A stretch of DNA of 22,312 nt from a virus, in the IMG/VR virus record IMGVR_UViG_3300024335_000052, positions 1-22,312 of that record; one strand, 5' to 3'. A model generated the notes under the pieces. It had not been told where the DNA came from. It did not search any database and was given only the letters and a program-made list of their open reading frames with translations. A program made the position numbers and the translations under genes. Positions 22,075 through 22,312 of this stretch are shown here, one piece after another; within the stretch, counting starts at the first letter, position 1; each line of letters opens with the position of its first letter.

Positions 22075-22312
22075 TTAACCTAGATCAATAGTCACCTTGA
22101 TGTCACCAGCCACTTGTACCTGACTTCTATCGATAGGTTTATAGCCAGCACGATCCAACAAATCCTTACTCGCTTCTAGCTGAACGTACTCAGACTTAGC
22201 GTTCTGTGACAGCCTACGCACTGTTCCAACAGCTAGAGTAGCGCTAATCCCAAACTCTTCATTCATACGCTGCATCATGTACTGCTGCACATGGGCTGTT
22301 TTCAAAGCTCTA
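22075..22312 (-). CDS. Probable terminase small subunit, 3' part only
   Basis: The frame is open to the window edge, and the first codons (RALKTAHVQQYMMQRMNEEFG) look like the middle of a protein, not a start. The only nearby start codon would be TTG at 22305. The C-terminal part, AKSEYVQLEASKDLLDRAGYKP, then VQVAGDIKVTIDLG, has the form seen at the end of many phage small terminases, where the LDRAGYKP motif is followed by a short beta tail. The small subunit recognises phage DNA and regulates the large subunit. The DNA-binding N-terminus would lie outside. Position upstream of terL, though 2 kb away, supports the call. Confidence 0.65.
   Translation of the reverse strand, partial: RALKTAHVQQYMMQRMNEEFGISATLAVGTVRRLSQNAKSEYVQLEASKDLLDRAGYKPIDRSQVQVAGDIKVTIDLG

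Noticed and set aside
1-22312. T7-type promoters, tRNA genes, CRISPR arrays, insertion sequences or attachment sites
   Set aside because: No match to the T7 promoter consensus, no cloverleaf, no spacer-repeat array and no transposase or integrase was found by reading; repeats present are coding fiber repeats.

Overview
The window is the packaging, head and tail region of a tailed phage with a T7-like short tail (podovirus). Every convincing gene is on the minus strand, so transcription runs from the right end to the left. The base composition is AT-rich. The repeat-rich fibers, the capsid type and the run of tiny basic proteins resemble phages known mostly from marine metagenomes; that habitat and the host are my inference. 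No RNA polymerase, integrase, replication, tRNA or lysis gene is visible.

Layout in transcription order: (1) 22312-22075, the 3' end of a probable small terminase gene; (2) 22074-21935, a gap with an 11-base motif, direct repeats and a C-run; (3) 21934-20088, ten small overlapping genes, mostly lysine/arginine-rich, of largely unknown role; (4) 20091-18568, large terminase; (5) 18567-18506, a gap with the second copy of the motif; (6) 18505-14365, head genes: a small MCFG protein, portal, Bbp19-like protein, scaffold, T7 gp13-like protein and major capsid protein; (7) 14332-4025, the tail tube and ejection module: gp11-like, gp12-like, gp14-like, gp15-like and gp16-like, the last carrying an embedded HEIAH zinc-protease motif; (8) 4024-3955, a gap with the third copy of the motif; (9) 3954-1, a T7-fiber-like protein followed by a long 51-bp-repeat fiber that runs off the window.

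Terminase fills the prohead through the portal, and scaffold and capsid build the shell. The gp11/gp12-like proteins form the tube and nozzle, the gp14-16-like proteins are ejected to carry DNA across the envelope, and the two fibers bind the host. Most junctions are stop/start overlaps (TAATG, TGATG, ATGA, GTGA), so translation is probably coupled along the blocks.

The best leads are an exact 11-base element, TTTGTGCATTG on the minus strand, found in each of the three largest non-coding gaps (candidate promoter or operator); a hairpin that appears to bridge a Shine-Dalgarno sequence to the gp11-like start codon; a terminator-like hairpin inside the gp13-like coding sequence just before the capsid gene; and a zincin motif in the largest ejection protein.
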